Under the pieces are notes generated by a model that was not told the DNA's origin, ran no database searches, and saw nothing but the letters and a program-made list of their open reading frames with translations. Shown here in pieces: positions 15,742 through 24,908 of a stretch of 64,000 nucleotides of DNA (its first letter is position 1; every line of letters starts with the position of its first letter). Source of the DNA: Phycisphaerales bacterium UBA7800 (GTDB lineage Bacteria > Planctomycetota > Phycisphaerae > Phycisphaerales > Phycisphaeraceae); assembly GCA_002480565.1 (NCBI GenBank), contig DLCK01000076.1, positions 62,001-126,000 of the forward strand. Direction: 5' to 3'. The translations under genes were made by a program, and so were the position numbers.

Positions 15742-17805
15742 TTACTTTAACTCATCCAGTCGAGCGTTGATTTTATTCCCCAGTTCACGCATTTGTTTGA
15801 GTAGTTCACGGCGGTGTTTGGGATCATCCTGTTGTTTTTGAAAAGCCCATTCTCTGGCTGTGATGCAAAACTGGATGCTTGTTTGAAACAATACCGAATC
15901 ACATTCACCTGAGACAGGTTGCCAGACGAGTCGACTAAGCAGATGGGTTTGCGGAGCATTCAAATCAGCAGGTGTGTTATCGCGATAGCGTTCAATCAAT
16001 CGGCCTAATGCGATCAGATGCGACAGGTCTTCGTGCGTTCGCTGGAGATTGAGTTGCATGTCCTGCGGATTACCCGCATCAGCAAAGAGTCGGGCCAACT
16101 CATCTGTGTGGTTAGGAATCTGAGTCAGCAAGACATCGGTGGTATGCTTGTCCAGATCAACCAATCCCATGCGGTCAAAGAGATGATCTTGCGATGCGTT
16201 GACGACATGATTAAACAGTTTGGTAATCTGCATCAACGCCAAGGCAGGTTGGAGAATTTCTGCTGCGTTTGCAGGATTGACTTGCTCTTGCTGCCAAGCT
16301 GCGATCCATTTTTTAAGATCACGATCCAGTCTGGCTTGGATTTGAGGTAGATGCGTATTCAATACACCTGAGGGTTTAAAGTTCATCAGTGAATCGGCTT
16401 GGGACCATTGATGAGATAATGCCATCAGATTCACATGCGATTGCATGACTGCTGAGCCCGCACGAGCTTCGGAAAAAGTCAGTGTGTTTGCGAGTATGGA
16501 TTTAAGTGGAGCTAAAAGTCCAAAAGAACGATGTGTCGCCAGGAGAGGAATTTGTGTCAACTCATCAAACATGACACGGGTATTTCGGCATTCATCAAGC
16601 CACTGCTGGTGTTGTGCCGTCAAAGTCATGGGCAGTTTATCGACCATGATCTGAGTTAGTTTTGCCAACTCTATGCGCAAATTGTTCCAGCGTCCGTTTA
16701 AGACATCATGCGATGGAACGTAAGCAGAATCGGTTGGGCGGTTAATGCGTTGAATGTGATACCAGTTATCCAAAATGGTATACAGCCAACGGTGCATTGG
16801 CTCGATGCGTCCGCGGTCAGCCTCGGTGATGATCTTGGCAATGAGTTTTTCATAAACCAGCGTGTCTTGAAGCTGAAGCTGCAATTGATCCATTCGCATC
16901 ATCACATCGGTGAAAGCCAGCACCAGTTCCAATTGGCCTTGCCCAATATTTCGCGATTGTGGTTTGCGGAAGTTGGAAAGGCCGGTTTCAAATTGCTCGA
17001 TAATCAACGGACGGGCGTCAATAAATGCAGTGGGTTGGCGTTGAAGAATTTCCAACACCTTTACGATGTCAGAAAGTACATGGAATGTCGAATGAACCCT
17101 TGGACGGTATTCCTGAATCTGTAATGCTGGTTGGATTTGCAGAAGTATTTCACGCACAGCTAAATGCTTTTTGTCGATTTTCAAAGCATCAAAGCGATCG
17201 AGCAGTAACTGGAACTGATTATCTTGGAGTATGGAAAAAACGGGTGGTTCCCATACATTACGAATCAGTGGCAAGTTGGCAGCATCCAAGGCATCGGCTA
17301 ACGGGGCAAAGGCTTTACTGAGATTAAAATGAACCTGTCCCGGATAAAGAACGTTGAGTCGTAGTTTGCCAATGGGATTTTGTGAAAAGCGTTCCATGGC
17401 TGGTTTGAGCAGTAAATATTTTTTTCGCTGTTGTTGCGTTGGTGCAACCATGTCCCGTTCCATTGCAGCGATATCGGGTAATTGGTTAAAGAGTTGATCC
17501 AAGTCATCAACATGTTCATAGAGCATTGTGCCAAAGAAGACCATGGTCATGCCGACATCGGATGGGTCAGATACACCGCTGGCAAGTAGGTCACGAGCCA
17601 GGACACGGCTGCGGATACTCGATCGGGCGATGAGGACTTTCACGGGTGTCTGGTACTTGATGGATGCGAAGTTTTCCAACTGCGCGTCGAGTTTCTGGAT
17701 CATCGGGGTGACGTAACCCCATTGGGCGACCTGCGCATGCAATTGCGTCACAGGCAGGCATATCCATATCCAAAGCAGAAGACAGATTGGTTGTCGGGTT
17801 TTCAT
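15742..17805 (-). CDS. hypothetical exported protein, large and mostly helical
   Basis: About 687 residues. A clear signal peptide, MKTRQPICLLLWIWICLP to QLHAQ, with Ala-x-Ala-like cleavage near residue 25, and then a long, Gln/Leu-rich, apparently all-helical body with no motif I recognise. No catalytic signature, no lipobox and no membrane anchor beyond the signal. The open frame runs up to a TTG overlapping the stop of the glycosyltransferase gene, but the signal peptide begins at the ATG pair 17808/17805, which is taken as the start. Operon position between a glycosyltransferase and a PIG-L deacetylase hints at an envelope role, without further support. Confidence 0.75.
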   Translation of the reverse strand: MKTRQPICLLLWIWICLPVTQLHAQVAQWGYVTPMIQKLDAQLENFASIKYQTPVKVLIARSSIRSRVLARDLLASGVSDPSDVGMTMVFFGTMLYEHVDDLDQLFNQLPDIAAMERDMVAPTQQQRKKYLLLKPAMERFSQNPIGKLRLNVLYPGQVHFNLSKAFAPLADALDAANLPLIRNVWEPPVFSILQDNQFQLLLDRFDALKIDKKHLAVREILLQIQPALQIQEYRPRVHSTFHVLSDIVKVLEILQRQPTAFIDARPLIIEQFETGLSNFRKPQSRNIGQGQLELVLAFTDVMMRMDQLQLQLQDTLVYEKLIAKIITEADRGRIEPMHRWLYTILDNWYHIQRINRPTDSAYVPSHDVLNGRWNNLRIELAKLTQIMVDKLPMTLTAQHQQWLDECRNTRVMFDELTQIPLLATHRSFGLLAPLKSILANTLTFSEARAGSAVMQSHVNLMALSHQWSQADSLMNFKPSGVLNTHLPQIQARLDRDLKKWIAAWQQEQVNPANAAEILQPALALMQITKLFNHVVNASQDHLFDRMGLVDLDKHTTDVLLTQIPNHTDELARLFADAGNPQDMQLNLQRTHEDLSHLIALGRLIERYRDNTPADLNAPQTHLLSRLVWQPVSGECDSVLFQTSIQFCITAREWAFQKQQDDPKHRRELLKQMRELGNKINARLDELK

Positions 17806-17834
17806 CATCACGTCAGATACAAGCGTACCAACTA

Positions 17835-19025
17835 TCAAGCATTCTGGCCAAGCATCTGTTGATATAAATCTTCAAGTTTTTGCACCATGACCTGCTCGGT
17901 GAAATGCTTTATGACATGCTTGTAACCTGCATCTGCAAGTTTTTTGCGATGAGTCGGATCAGCAAGCAGGTCATGGATGGCTTGGGCGAGTTGATCTTTG
18001 TTGCCAACGGGAGCAAGCCGTCCGGTTTGGCGGTCAATGCAGACTTCACCAATTCCACCTACGTCATAACCGACAATGGCACAGCCGCAGAGTAAAGCTT
18101 CGACGAGAGTCCGGCCTTGACCTTCCTGATAGGATGGTAAAGCCATGATGTCCATCGCGTGGAGTAAGGATGGAACCTGTCTTGGCGGAACCAGACCCGC
18201 GAGGATGACCTGCTTTTCCCAATGCTGATCTTCAATACGTTTTTCGATCTGATCCCGATCCCAACCGTCACCGACAAAAAACAATCGCAGATCAGGATGA
18301 CGTTCAAGTAATTTCGGGTAAATGTCCAGCAGGTCATGATGGCCTTTAAGCGGATCAAGCCTGGCAACAATCCCCACCACCGGGACATCGTTGGGGATGC
18401 CATACGCTTGACGGGTAACCTCACGTGATGCCGTTGGTGTGGCAAATTCTTCGACACTCACACCACTGGGGATGATGGCAAACTGTTCTGTCTTACCAAT
18501 GCGTTTTTCGATAAAAGCATCAATCATCGCCTGGGTAATGCCGACAATTTTATGACATCGTTTGGCAGCAAAGCGTTCAAGCATGACATAGGTTTGGTGA
18601 ATCCAACGCGGCTGCTTGTCATGAAACGGCAGGCCATGGACAGTATGCAACACGCCTGGAACCTTGCCTTGCCACGCAGCGAGGCGTCCGGTGATACCTG
18701 CTTTACTCGAATGTGTATGCACGATATCAGGCTTGGTCTGTTTGATGAGTTTACGTATTTGAAAATAGGAAATCAGATCATGATGCGGCAGGATCGCCCG
18801 TCGCATGCTAGAGAGTTCCACCGTTTCGACTCCCGCGTTTTGAGCTTCAGTAAGAAGTGATCCTTCAGGCCCATAGATGGGACCGTAGGCGAGTATCACA
18901 CGATGTCCAGCTGCGACCTGAGCTTTACAACAGAGTACGGTGTTCTTTTGTGCTCCACCGAGAATCAGTCGCGTGATAATGTGCAGAATCGTCAACTGGA
19001 ACTCACTTCGTCGTATGAAATCCAT
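17835..19025 (-). CDS. glycosyltransferase family 4 protein
   Basis: 396 residues, GT-B fold. The N-terminal half carries LHIITRLILGGAQKNTV (the glycine-rich acceptor loop) and DIVHTHSSKAG. The C-terminal half carries VGIVARLDPLKGHHDLL and the E-x7-E nucleotide-sugar motif in SYQEGQGRTLVEAL. Such enzymes transfer a sugar from an NDP donor, mostly in exopolysaccharide, lipopolysaccharide or glycolipid synthesis; the donor is not predictable. The N-terminus is not BshA-like. The start at 19025 overlaps the end of truA by 34 bases, so both are likely on one message. Confidence 0.88.
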   Translation of the reverse strand: MDFIRRSEFQLTILHIITRLILGGAQKNTVLCCKAQVAAGHRVILAYGPIYGPEGSLLTEAQNAGVETVELSSMRRAILPHHDLISYFQIRKLIKQTKPDIVHTHSSKAGITGRLAAWQGKVPGVLHTVHGLPFHDKQPRWIHQTYVMLERFAAKRCHKIVGITQAMIDAFIEKRIGKTEQFAIIPSGVSVEEFATPTASREVTRQAYGIPNDVPVVGIVARLDPLKGHHDLLDIYPKLLERHPDLRLFFVGDGWDRDQIEKRIEDQHWEKQVILAGLVPPRQVPSLLHAMDIMALPSYQEGQGRTLVEALLCGCAIVGYDVGGIGEVCIDRQTGRLAPVGNKDQLAQAIHDLLADPTHRKKLADAGYKHVIKHFTEQVMVQKLEDLYQQMLGQNA

Positions 19026-19765
19026 TCAAGGCACAAGCCTTGCGGTTTAAGTGTCGGGCCTGCATGTCGCCTGTCTGCGGTTTGCAGGATGGTGTCGATG
19101 ACGGTGGGTTCAAAGTGTCCCCGCCCCACTTCCATCAAAGTCCCGGCAATGATACGAACCATATTGTACAGAAAGCCACTGCCTTGGACGATGATTTGAA
19201 ATTCATCACCAACCTGCGAGACATTGCATTCATAGATGGTTCGGACGGTTGTTAAACGACCGTGTCCAGCAGCAGAAAGTCCTTCGACATCATGGGTGCC
19301 GATGAGTCGTTGTGCTGCATCATTCATACGATCCAGGTCAAGGTTGTGCTTACAGTGAAAGACCATGTGTCGAATGCCAAGCGGCTTGTATTTTGAGCAG
19401 TAAATGCGGTAGCGATACTGTTTGTTCTTTGCACGCTTGATGGCATCAAATGTGAAATCCACCGCCTGAGCATAACGGACTTCAATGTCGGCAGGCATGC
19501 GTCCGTTGATCGCCATCGCCATACGCTCAACGGGGATGGGACTGTCCACATCAAAATGGGCGACCTGTCCTACTGCGTGAACCCCAGTATCGGTCCGACT
19601 GGCTCCAAGCAGATTGATCGGCTGGGCGAAGAGTCGCTGCATGGCCTTGATCAACTCGCCTTGGACGGTTCGCAGGTGCTGACCGCTGGGCAGGATCTGT
19701 TGCTGCCATCCATGAAAGTTGGTGCCGTCGTAGGCGATATGAAGTTTGTAACGTTGCAAAGCCAT
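18992..19765 (-). CDS. truA: tRNA pseudouridine(38-40) synthase
   Basis: Isomerises uridines 38-40 in the tRNA anticodon arm. About 257 residues. YKLHIAYDGTNFHGWQ at the N-terminus and GASRTDTGVHAVGQVAHFD with the catalytic Asp are family signatures. FLYNMVRIIAGTLMEVG in the C-terminal half is equally typical. The open frame continues five codons upstream to 19780, but the ATG at 19765 places YKLHIAYDG at the normal distance. Its 3' end overlaps the glycosyltransferase start. Confidence 0.96.
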   Translation of the reverse strand: MALQRYKLHIAYDGTNFHGWQQQILPSGQHLRTVQGELIKAMQRLFAQPINLLGASRTDTGVHAVGQVAHFDVDSPIPVERMAMAINGRMPADIEVRYAQAVDFTFDAIKRAKNKQYRYRIYCSKYKPLGIRHMVFHCKHNLDLDRMNDAAQRLIGTHDVEGLSAAGHGRLTTVRTIYECNVSQVGDEFQIIVQGSGFLYNMVRIIAGTLMEVGRGHFEPTVIDTILQTADRRHAGPTLKPQGLCLEWISYDEVSSS

Positions 19766-19770
19766 CACAT

Positions 19771-19863
19771 TTAACCACAAAGTTTCAGAGACACATCGCC
19801 TGCTAAACAGGTTGAAGTTCTGAGGACTGATATTTCATCTGCGTATCTTACCTTAGTGGTTAA
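19771..19863. repeat. dispersed repeat element bounded by TTAACCAC and GTGGTTAA
   Basis: Terminal words TTAACCAC (19771-19778) and GTGGTTAA (19856-19863) form inverted ends. The adjoining AAAGTTTCAGAGACACA resembles the CTCTGTG-rich repeats at 33617-33695 and 54865-54893. It fills almost the whole gap between truA and the next gene upstream. No coding content. Confidence 0.45.
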
Positions 19864-19871
19864 AAGGGTGT

Positions 19872-21017
19872 TCACTTGAGAAAGTCATCTGGATTCTCGC
19901 CTTGCTCGTTGATCCATTTGCGGTATGCGATTGGTGAGATTTCCGAAGGTTTGATTTCGCTACGGCCTCCCCAAAAAACATTGGTATAGCCTACGGGAAT
20001 GCCTGCTTCTTCAAGGTGTTCGTCGATGGCTTTTTTGTGTGCCAGCAGCAGGTCTTTATCCAAGCCATGTGCAACGCCCATGACGTTGACGTTGTTGAAT
20101 TCCGGGCCACCTTCACGCCAGTATGCATGGGTCATGCACATGTGTCGGCCGACTTCTTTGCCTGCTGCCATTTCCATGCCTTGGGGGACCGCCCAGTGGA
20201 AAAGTGCGTTGTAACGGGTGACGGTTGAGCCGTCCTTGTGTTTCTTGACATGTTCCAGGAACGTCGAGAAGCGTCCGATGACGCCCAGTTCGTTGAGTCT
20301 TTTACCTGCTTTGCAGAAGTCTTCAACGGACATGCCGATTTCCGCAGCACGAGATGCCCACGGATTTTCAATCAGTTCGTCGACGGCAAACTCACGCTTC
20401 ATCGCCATGAGTACTTTCCAGTCATCCACGTTCAGGTCGATGACGGTCGTGTCCTGCACCGTTGCTGGGACATCAATGCGATCACCGGGAGACAATTCAC
20501 GGCGACGTACATGGCCGACACCCAACGCAAAGAGTTTGATGGCAGGCATCAACCGAAAACGTTTTGCACCGGTCTTTTTGCACAACCATTGGCAGTGTTT
20601 ATCCAGTGAATAGGGATTGGGAACTTTAAGCGTCGTCCACAAGCGATAAGTCGAACCCACCGTTCCCGGATCACAGGTCCGGATCACCACATGTCCGGAA
20701 AACGGGTCTTGCTTGAACATGAAATCAAACGCATCGTTGAGTTGTTCGTTATCAATTTCCCATGCAACCAAAGCGCCGGGAGACAAACTCGTGGATAGCA
20801 ATGTCTGGCGGATACGGCGAATGGTTCCTGCTTGAAGCATGGCTCGTAAACGCGTGAGTACAATATCCAAATCCAATTCGGCCTGTTGGGCGATGGTCTG
20901 AAACGGTGTATCGACAAAGCCTTGAATTTTATCTTCGGATACCGTGAGGATACGTTTGTTAATCGGATCATCAATGGTGAACGGAACGTCTGAATGAGGT
21001 GTGGTTGTAGTGGTCAT
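19872..21017 (-). CDS. fused siroheme decarboxylase-like (NirD/L, AhbA/B) protein
   Basis: 381 residues made of two AsnC/Lrp-like halves. The first half has a winged-helix-like segment, PFQTIAQQAELDLDIVLTRL, then GTIRRIRQTL and LVAWEID. The second repeats the plan with NELGVIGRFSTFLEHV, NALFHWAVPQGMEMAAGKEVG and a C-terminal FWGGRSEIKPSEISP. This is the layout of NirDL or AhbAB siroheme decarboxylases, which remove two acetate carboxyls from siroheme in heme d1 and alternative heme synthesis. Databases often call such proteins AsnC-type regulators. The radical-SAM partners AhbC/AhbD and siroheme genes are not in the window. Operon: the flavin-reductase-like gene ends 24 bases upstream. Confidence 0.7.
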   Translation of the reverse strand: MTTTTTPHSDVPFTIDDPINKRILTVSEDKIQGFVDTPFQTIAQQAELDLDIVLTRLRAMLQAGTIRRIRQTLLSTSLSPGALVAWEIDNEQLNDAFDFMFKQDPFSGHVVIRTCDPGTVGSTYRLWTTLKVPNPYSLDKHCQWLCKKTGAKRFRLMPAIKLFALGVGHVRRRELSPGDRIDVPATVQDTTVIDLNVDDWKVLMAMKREFAVDELIENPWASRAAEIGMSVEDFCKAGKRLNELGVIGRFSTFLEHVKKHKDGSTVTRYNALFHWAVPQGMEMAAGKEVGRHMCMTHAYWREGGPEFNNVNVMGVAHGLDKDLLLAHKKAIDEHLEEAGIPVGYTNVFWGGRSEIKPSEISPIAYRKWINEQGENPDDFLK

Positions 21018-21041
21018 ATTTTTGATTGCAGTAGTGGGAAA

Positions 21042-21554
21042 TTAATATTTGAATCCATCTTCACGCAGGTGAACCCATGGCTCGCCTTCAAGGAAGCGTC
21101 CGCCGCGAATGGTTCCGACGAACAGGTCGTGATCGCCTTCGACATCCACGTGGCAGGTGACTTCACATTCCAGGTAACTCATCACATGGGCAAGGATCGG
21201 GACATGTGTCACCGTGTCGTGAATCATTTCAAAACCCATGAATGGGTCTTCACCTTGATCGACACCACCAGCAAATTTACGGGTGATGATTTTTTCACCA
21301 AGGGGTAATTGACATAGACCAAAATGCCTTGACTCTGAGATCAGGGGCATGATCGGTCTGCCTTTGGCGATGGCGATGCTGATCATTGGTGGTTCAAAAC
21401 AAACCTGTTGCACCCAGCTGGCGAGCATGCCCAGACTACGGTCTTCGTGTCTTGCGGTAAGGATGAAAACACCTGCTGGGACTCGGCCGATGGCTTTGCC
21501 AACCTGTTGTTTTAATTCTGGTTCGAGATTGTTTTTCTCTGATCGTCTGGACAT
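21042..21554 (-). CDS. flavin reductase-like domain protein
   Basis: 170 residues with the FMN-binding split-barrel of the flavin reductase family: AIGRVPAGVFILTARHED at the N-terminus, GMLASWVQQVCFEPPMISIAI as the flavin-contacting strand pair, and ECEVTCHVDVEGDHDLFVGTI at the C-terminus. Members bind FMN or FAD and supply reduced flavin or act as flavoredoxins. The frame extends to 21638, but the ATG at 21554 follows a GGGG stretch and fits the domain start. First gene of a pair with the siroheme-decarboxylase-like protein, suggesting a shared redox or tetrapyrrole task. Confidence 0.82.
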   Translation of the reverse strand: MSRRSEKNNLEPELKQQVGKAIGRVPAGVFILTARHEDRSLGMLASWVQQVCFEPPMISIAIAKGRPIMPLISESRHFGLCQLPLGEKIITRKFAGGVDQGEDPFMGFEMIHDTVTHVPILAHVMSYLECEVTCHVDVEGDHDLFVGTIRGGRFLEGEPWVHLREDGFKY

Positions 21555-21703
21555 AAAACCCCGCTGAGTAAAGTGTGAAACCCATTGCCATGCACGTGAC
21601 GGCGGTATGAGTCTAAACCTTTGACGCGATGGACGCAATGGTCAACGGATTTATGCACTGAGACTGACTGGCAATTTTATGTTGATGGGCTTATAAACGT
21701 GCC

Positions 21704-22351
21704 ATGAATTATCAAGCCGTCATGTTCGATTTGGATGGTACGCTGGCTGATACCCTTGGGGATATCATGGCCGCTGCCAATCACGCATTTACCACAATGG
21801 GGCAACCCGCGCAGACGTATGAACGCTTTCGCTATCTTGCTGGGCAAGGCTTGTCGAGGCTGTTTACCGATGCTTTACCCGAAGCTGAATGTGAACGTGT
21901 GGAAGAATATATGCAGCTTTTCCGTGCGTATTATGCGGATCACAATATGGACACCACATCACTGTATCCGGGGATCAGTGAATTACTCAATGCCATCACA
22001 TCGCGAAAAATGAAGATGGCAATCTTGACCAACAAGCCCGATGCCGCTGCACATGAATTGACTAACAAGCTCATGAGTCAGTGGGATTGGGACGTGGTGC
22101 TAGGTCATCGCGAACCATACCCGGTGAAGCCTGATCCGACTTCGGCATTGGCGATCTGCGAACAATTAGACATTGCGCCTGAGCATTGGTTGTATGTCGG
22201 TGATACCCGTGTGGACATGGAAACCGCCAGGAACGCGGGGATGTTTGCCATAGGCGTGTTATGGGGATTTCGCGATGAACCCGAACTGCGGGAGTCCGGC
22301 GCGGATATGATCGTCAGTGATGTCCAACCGATCATTGAGAAGCTTGGGTAG
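21704..22351 (+). CDS. HAD-superfamily phosphatase, phosphoglycolate phosphatase-like
   Basis: 215 residues. HAD motif I is MFDLDGTLADT at 7-17 with both catalytic Asp. Motif II is in MAILTNKP, the motif III Lys is in EPYPVKPDP, and motif IV is YVGDTRVDMETARNAG. The helical cap is type C1, as in Gph and PpaX. Likely clears 2-phosphoglycolate, though Gph, PpaX and related sugar phosphatases cannot be separated by eye. Its last 20 bases overlap the end of the convergent lyase-like gene. Confidence 0.88.
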   Translation: MNYQAVMFDLDGTLADTLGDIMAAANHAFTTMGQPAQTYERFRYLAGQGLSRLFTDALPEAECERVEEYMQLFRAYYADHNMDTTSLYPGISELLNAITSRKMKMAILTNKPDAAAHELTNKLMSQWDWDVVLGHREPYPVKPDPTSALAICEQLDIAPEHWLYVGDTRVDMETARNAGMFAIGVLWGFRDEPELRESGADMIVSDVQPIIEKLG

Positions 22352-23159
22352 GACCGATGGGGCCTGGTTTGTCTTTGACGAATTGACCTTTCCAAACTGC
22401 TAAGTTGTCGTAGTACGCATAGACGTCTTTGTAATTACCATCTTCATCTCTAGGTGCATTGGATGGCGAGTGTCCACCGTGGAAAGTACTGAACATGAAT
22501 TGGCTGATAAGTGTCGACGGATCGTCTGATGCACGGTATTCAATTTCGTTGTGCTGGATAATGGGTTTGCCATCAATGTAAATATGAGCGAATCCATTTT
22601 GCTTGCCGTTATCATTCACACGGACGTGATAACTGATGGCATAAAATTTATTTTTTTCAAATTTAAAATTGGGATTTTTGAGTGTCCGACCATATTTACC
22701 TGTCTTATTCTGGCAGTAAAGATAGGTTTGGATTTCGTCGTTTTTGTGAAACATCATCCGCGCACTCCAGCCGGTGGGCTTCATGGGATTGCCCCCGGTG
22801 ATCGGTCGGTCGGGCCCCAGCCCGTGCATTTTGCCACCTTTGACGAATTGGAATTCCTTGTCGAACTTCACATCAAAGAGCAGGGTGTATTCCATACCAC
22901 GTTCATTGAGTGGATAGCGGACGACGATCCGTTCAGAGCCGATTTTTGAGGACTTGTATGTTGCTTTGAGTACCGGCGAATGATCGGTCCCCAAATCAGG
23001 CACCACGTCCAGGTATTTGTGATGTTTAAGTCGAGCATACAGTCCAGCATCCGATGGGGTGTCAAACGTTTCTTCGAACACCAATTGCCCGTGGGCATCC
23101 AAAGCAAATCCGCCAACGAAAACAAAAAAAGCAATAAAAATGACTTGGTTTAACTTCAC
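22332..23159 (-). CDS. secreted polysaccharide lyase family 14-like protein
   Basis: 275 residues with a signal peptide (MKLNQVIFIAFFVFVGGFAL, cleavage near HGQ). The mature part shows the beta-jelly-roll plan of PL14-type lyases: EFQFVKGGKMHGLGPD, TGWSARMMFHKNDEIQTYLY, YAISYHVRVNDNGKQNG, YIDGKPII and FMFSTFHGG. PL14 enzymes cleave alginate or glucuronan by beta-elimination, so an algal polysaccharide substrate is plausible. The start codon overlaps the stop of the YihY gene by four bases, implying co-transcription. Family assignment is by recalled pattern; catalytic residues were not verified. Confidence 0.75.
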   Translation of the reverse strand: MKLNQVIFIAFFVFVGGFALDAHGQLVFEETFDTPSDAGLYARLKHHKYLDVVPDLGTDHSPVLKATYKSSKIGSERIVVRYPLNERGMEYTLLFDVKFDKEFQFVKGGKMHGLGPDRPITGGNPMKPTGWSARMMFHKNDEIQTYLYCQNKTGKYGRTLKNPNFKFEKNKFYAISYHVRVNDNGKQNGFAHIYIDGKPIIQHNEIEYRASDDPSTLISQFMFSTFHGGHSPSNAPRDEDGNYKDVYAYYDNLAVWKGQFVKDKPGPIGPTQASQ

Positions 23160-24670
23160 TTTGTATCCTCATGATCAGTTGGGTATTGATCGGTTATGAC
23201 ATTTTCAAGGGTATGTTTTTGAGCAAAGCGTGACTGTACGTCAGCAAGGTTTTGCAGGTATTGGTTAAGTGATTCAGGCTGCTTTGCGGTAACGTCTTGT
23301 GTCTGCGTCATGCGTGTACTTAATTCCAACACATCTGAAATGTGGATTGCAGCAGGCGGCTTGGCAAGACTGTAACCTGTGAGTCCGTCTTCAAGGCCTT
23401 GGACTTTATGAATCCAATGCACATTTTCCAACTCCGTGAGCATGTGACGACATAGACGTGGGGATAGATTCAATTGTTCGATGATCTGTTCGGAGCGGAT
23501 GGATGTACCTTTGTCAAAAGCATCGCCAATCATTGCGAGCATGCTCAAAACCGTGTTGGCATGAACCATGTCGTTTTGTCGGGTCTGTGTGAACTCGCGT
23601 TGGAACTTATTGCTTTTCATGGCTTGGAGGACATAGGCAATTTCCAACCCAAAAAGCACGATCAACCAAGTCAGATAAACCCACAACAGGAACAACGGCA
23701 CCAATGCCAAGGCGCCATATAAACTGCTGGCGCCGGTGTTGGTGGCATAGATGGCGAAAAGCTCTTTGGTGCCGACCCAGAACAAGGCAGCAATGAAACT
23801 GCCCATCGCAGCTGCTCGAATCTGAACCTTGGCATGTGGCAAAAGCAGGAACATGGCAAGTAACACCAACCAAGTCGTCATCACCGGAGCCAACACCAAC
23901 GATGGACCTGCAAGCCAGTTGGTCCAGGCGCCCTCTTCGACGACACTCATCAACCGTTGCTGGACGACTTGGCCGGTAATGATGACCACCGGACCCAGCG
24001 TCACCATGGTGTAGTAATACGTCAGGCGCAGATACCAGGGTCTGCCCTGTTCGACATCGAAAATTGCGTTGAAGCTTTTTTCTGCCGTTTCAAGCAAGGT
24101 CGTCGCACCATAGATAAAGACCAGTAAACCGACCCAGCCGATTTTGCCAAAGTCGACTTGTTCCAGACTGTCCAGTAGCTGCTCAATACTGTCGCCAAGT
24201 AACGCGCGAGCCTCCGCGACAGACTCTTTTTCTTCTTGAGGTGTTTGATTATCTTTGGAGTCTATAACTGCAGTGGAGTCATTAACTGTCATGTCCTGCA
24301 TTTGAGCTTCGACGGGCGGGCCGACGAAATTGATATCCACCAATTCACCTGTTGCGGTATCACGTTTGAGCAGTTCCTCAGGCAGCAGGAATGTGATGAC
24401 ACTCTGTTTGAATTGATCCTGATAACCTTCGAGCCCCTTAAATGCCTGGAGTACGACCAATGCCAAAACGAGCATGGGTAGCAAGCTGAACATCGTGCGA
24501 TAGGTCAGTGCTGCAGCCATTTGCGTGGCATTGTCGCGTTTGAGTTCACGGGTGCAGAACCATGTAAACATGGTCCAGAATCGCAGGTAGCGATAGGTTC
24601 GTTTGGACTCTTGTGCCGGCTGCATGATAAAGGATCGCACCCGGGTGGATAATTGGCTGATGATGCGCAT
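23156..24670 (-). CDS. YihY/BrkB family inner-membrane protein
   Basis: 504 residues. The BrkB core has about six membrane helices: YRTMFSLLPMLVLALVV, IGWVGLLVFIYGATTLLETA, YYYTMVTLGPVVIIT, VLAPVMTTWLVLLAMFLLLPHA, AAALMGSF-like AAMGSFIAALFWVGTKELF, and LFLLWVYLTWLIVLFGLEIAYV. SLYGALALVPLFLLW is the family signature. Between helices 1 and 2 is an acidic insert of about 100 residues not found in E. coli YihY. The C-terminal 120 residues look like a winged helix (IRSEQIIEQLNLSPRLCRHML), as in several YihY relatives. Transport or lipid-related roles have been proposed for the family, none settled. Older annotation as RNase BN is incorrect. Confidence 0.88.
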   Translation of the reverse strand: MRIISQLSTRVRSFIMQPAQESKRTYRYLRFWTMFTWFCTRELKRDNATQMAAALTYRTMFSLLPMLVLALVVLQAFKGLEGYQDQFKQSVITFLLPEELLKRDTATGELVDINFVGPPVEAQMQDMTVNDSTAVIDSKDNQTPQEEKESVAEARALLGDSIEQLLDSLEQVDFGKIGWVGLLVFIYGATTLLETAEKSFNAIFDVEQGRPWYLRLTYYYTMVTLGPVVIITGQVVQQRLMSVVEEGAWTNWLAGPSLVLAPVMTTWLVLLAMFLLLPHAKVQIRAAAMGSFIAALFWVGTKELFAIYATNTGASSLYGALALVPLFLLWVYLTWLIVLFGLEIAYVLQAMKSNKFQREFTQTRQNDMVHANTVLSMLAMIGDAFDKGTSIRSEQIIEQLNLSPRLCRHMLTELENVHWIHKVQGLEDGLTGYSLAKPPAAIHISDVLELSTRMTQTQDVTAKQPESLNQYLQNLADVQSRFAQKHTLENVITDQYPTDHEDTK

Positions 24671-24728
24671 AAAAGTATTATCGGTTATTCATCCCAATGA
24701 GCCAACAGGAGTCGGTTATAATCTTGTC

Positions 24729-24908
24729 ATGCTCAAGCGTCTGTACCAATATGTGCTTTGCATGTTTGGCAAAGGTAAACCTTCTCGCCGGACACCCTTG
24801 TATGATGCGCAGGATCCAAGACAACTGGCAAGGCAGCGAAATAACCGCGTGTATCTGAAGAATATCAAACAACATCAGAAGTCAGAAAAGAATCAAGACA
24901 ACTCTTAG
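24729..24908 (+). CDS. small basic hypothetical protein
   Basis: 59 residues, rich in Lys, Arg and Gln (MLKRLYQYVLCMFGKGKPSR at the start). No family recognised. Support is positional: it fills the gap between the divergent YihY gene and the convergent TPR gene, and its stop overlaps the end of the TPR gene by three bases. A TATAAT lies 9 bases before the ATG. No Shine-Dalgarno. It may be spurious. Confidence 0.35.
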   Translation: MLKRLYQYVLCMFGKGKPSRRTPLYDAQDPRQLARQRNNRVYLKNIKQHQKSEKNQDNS

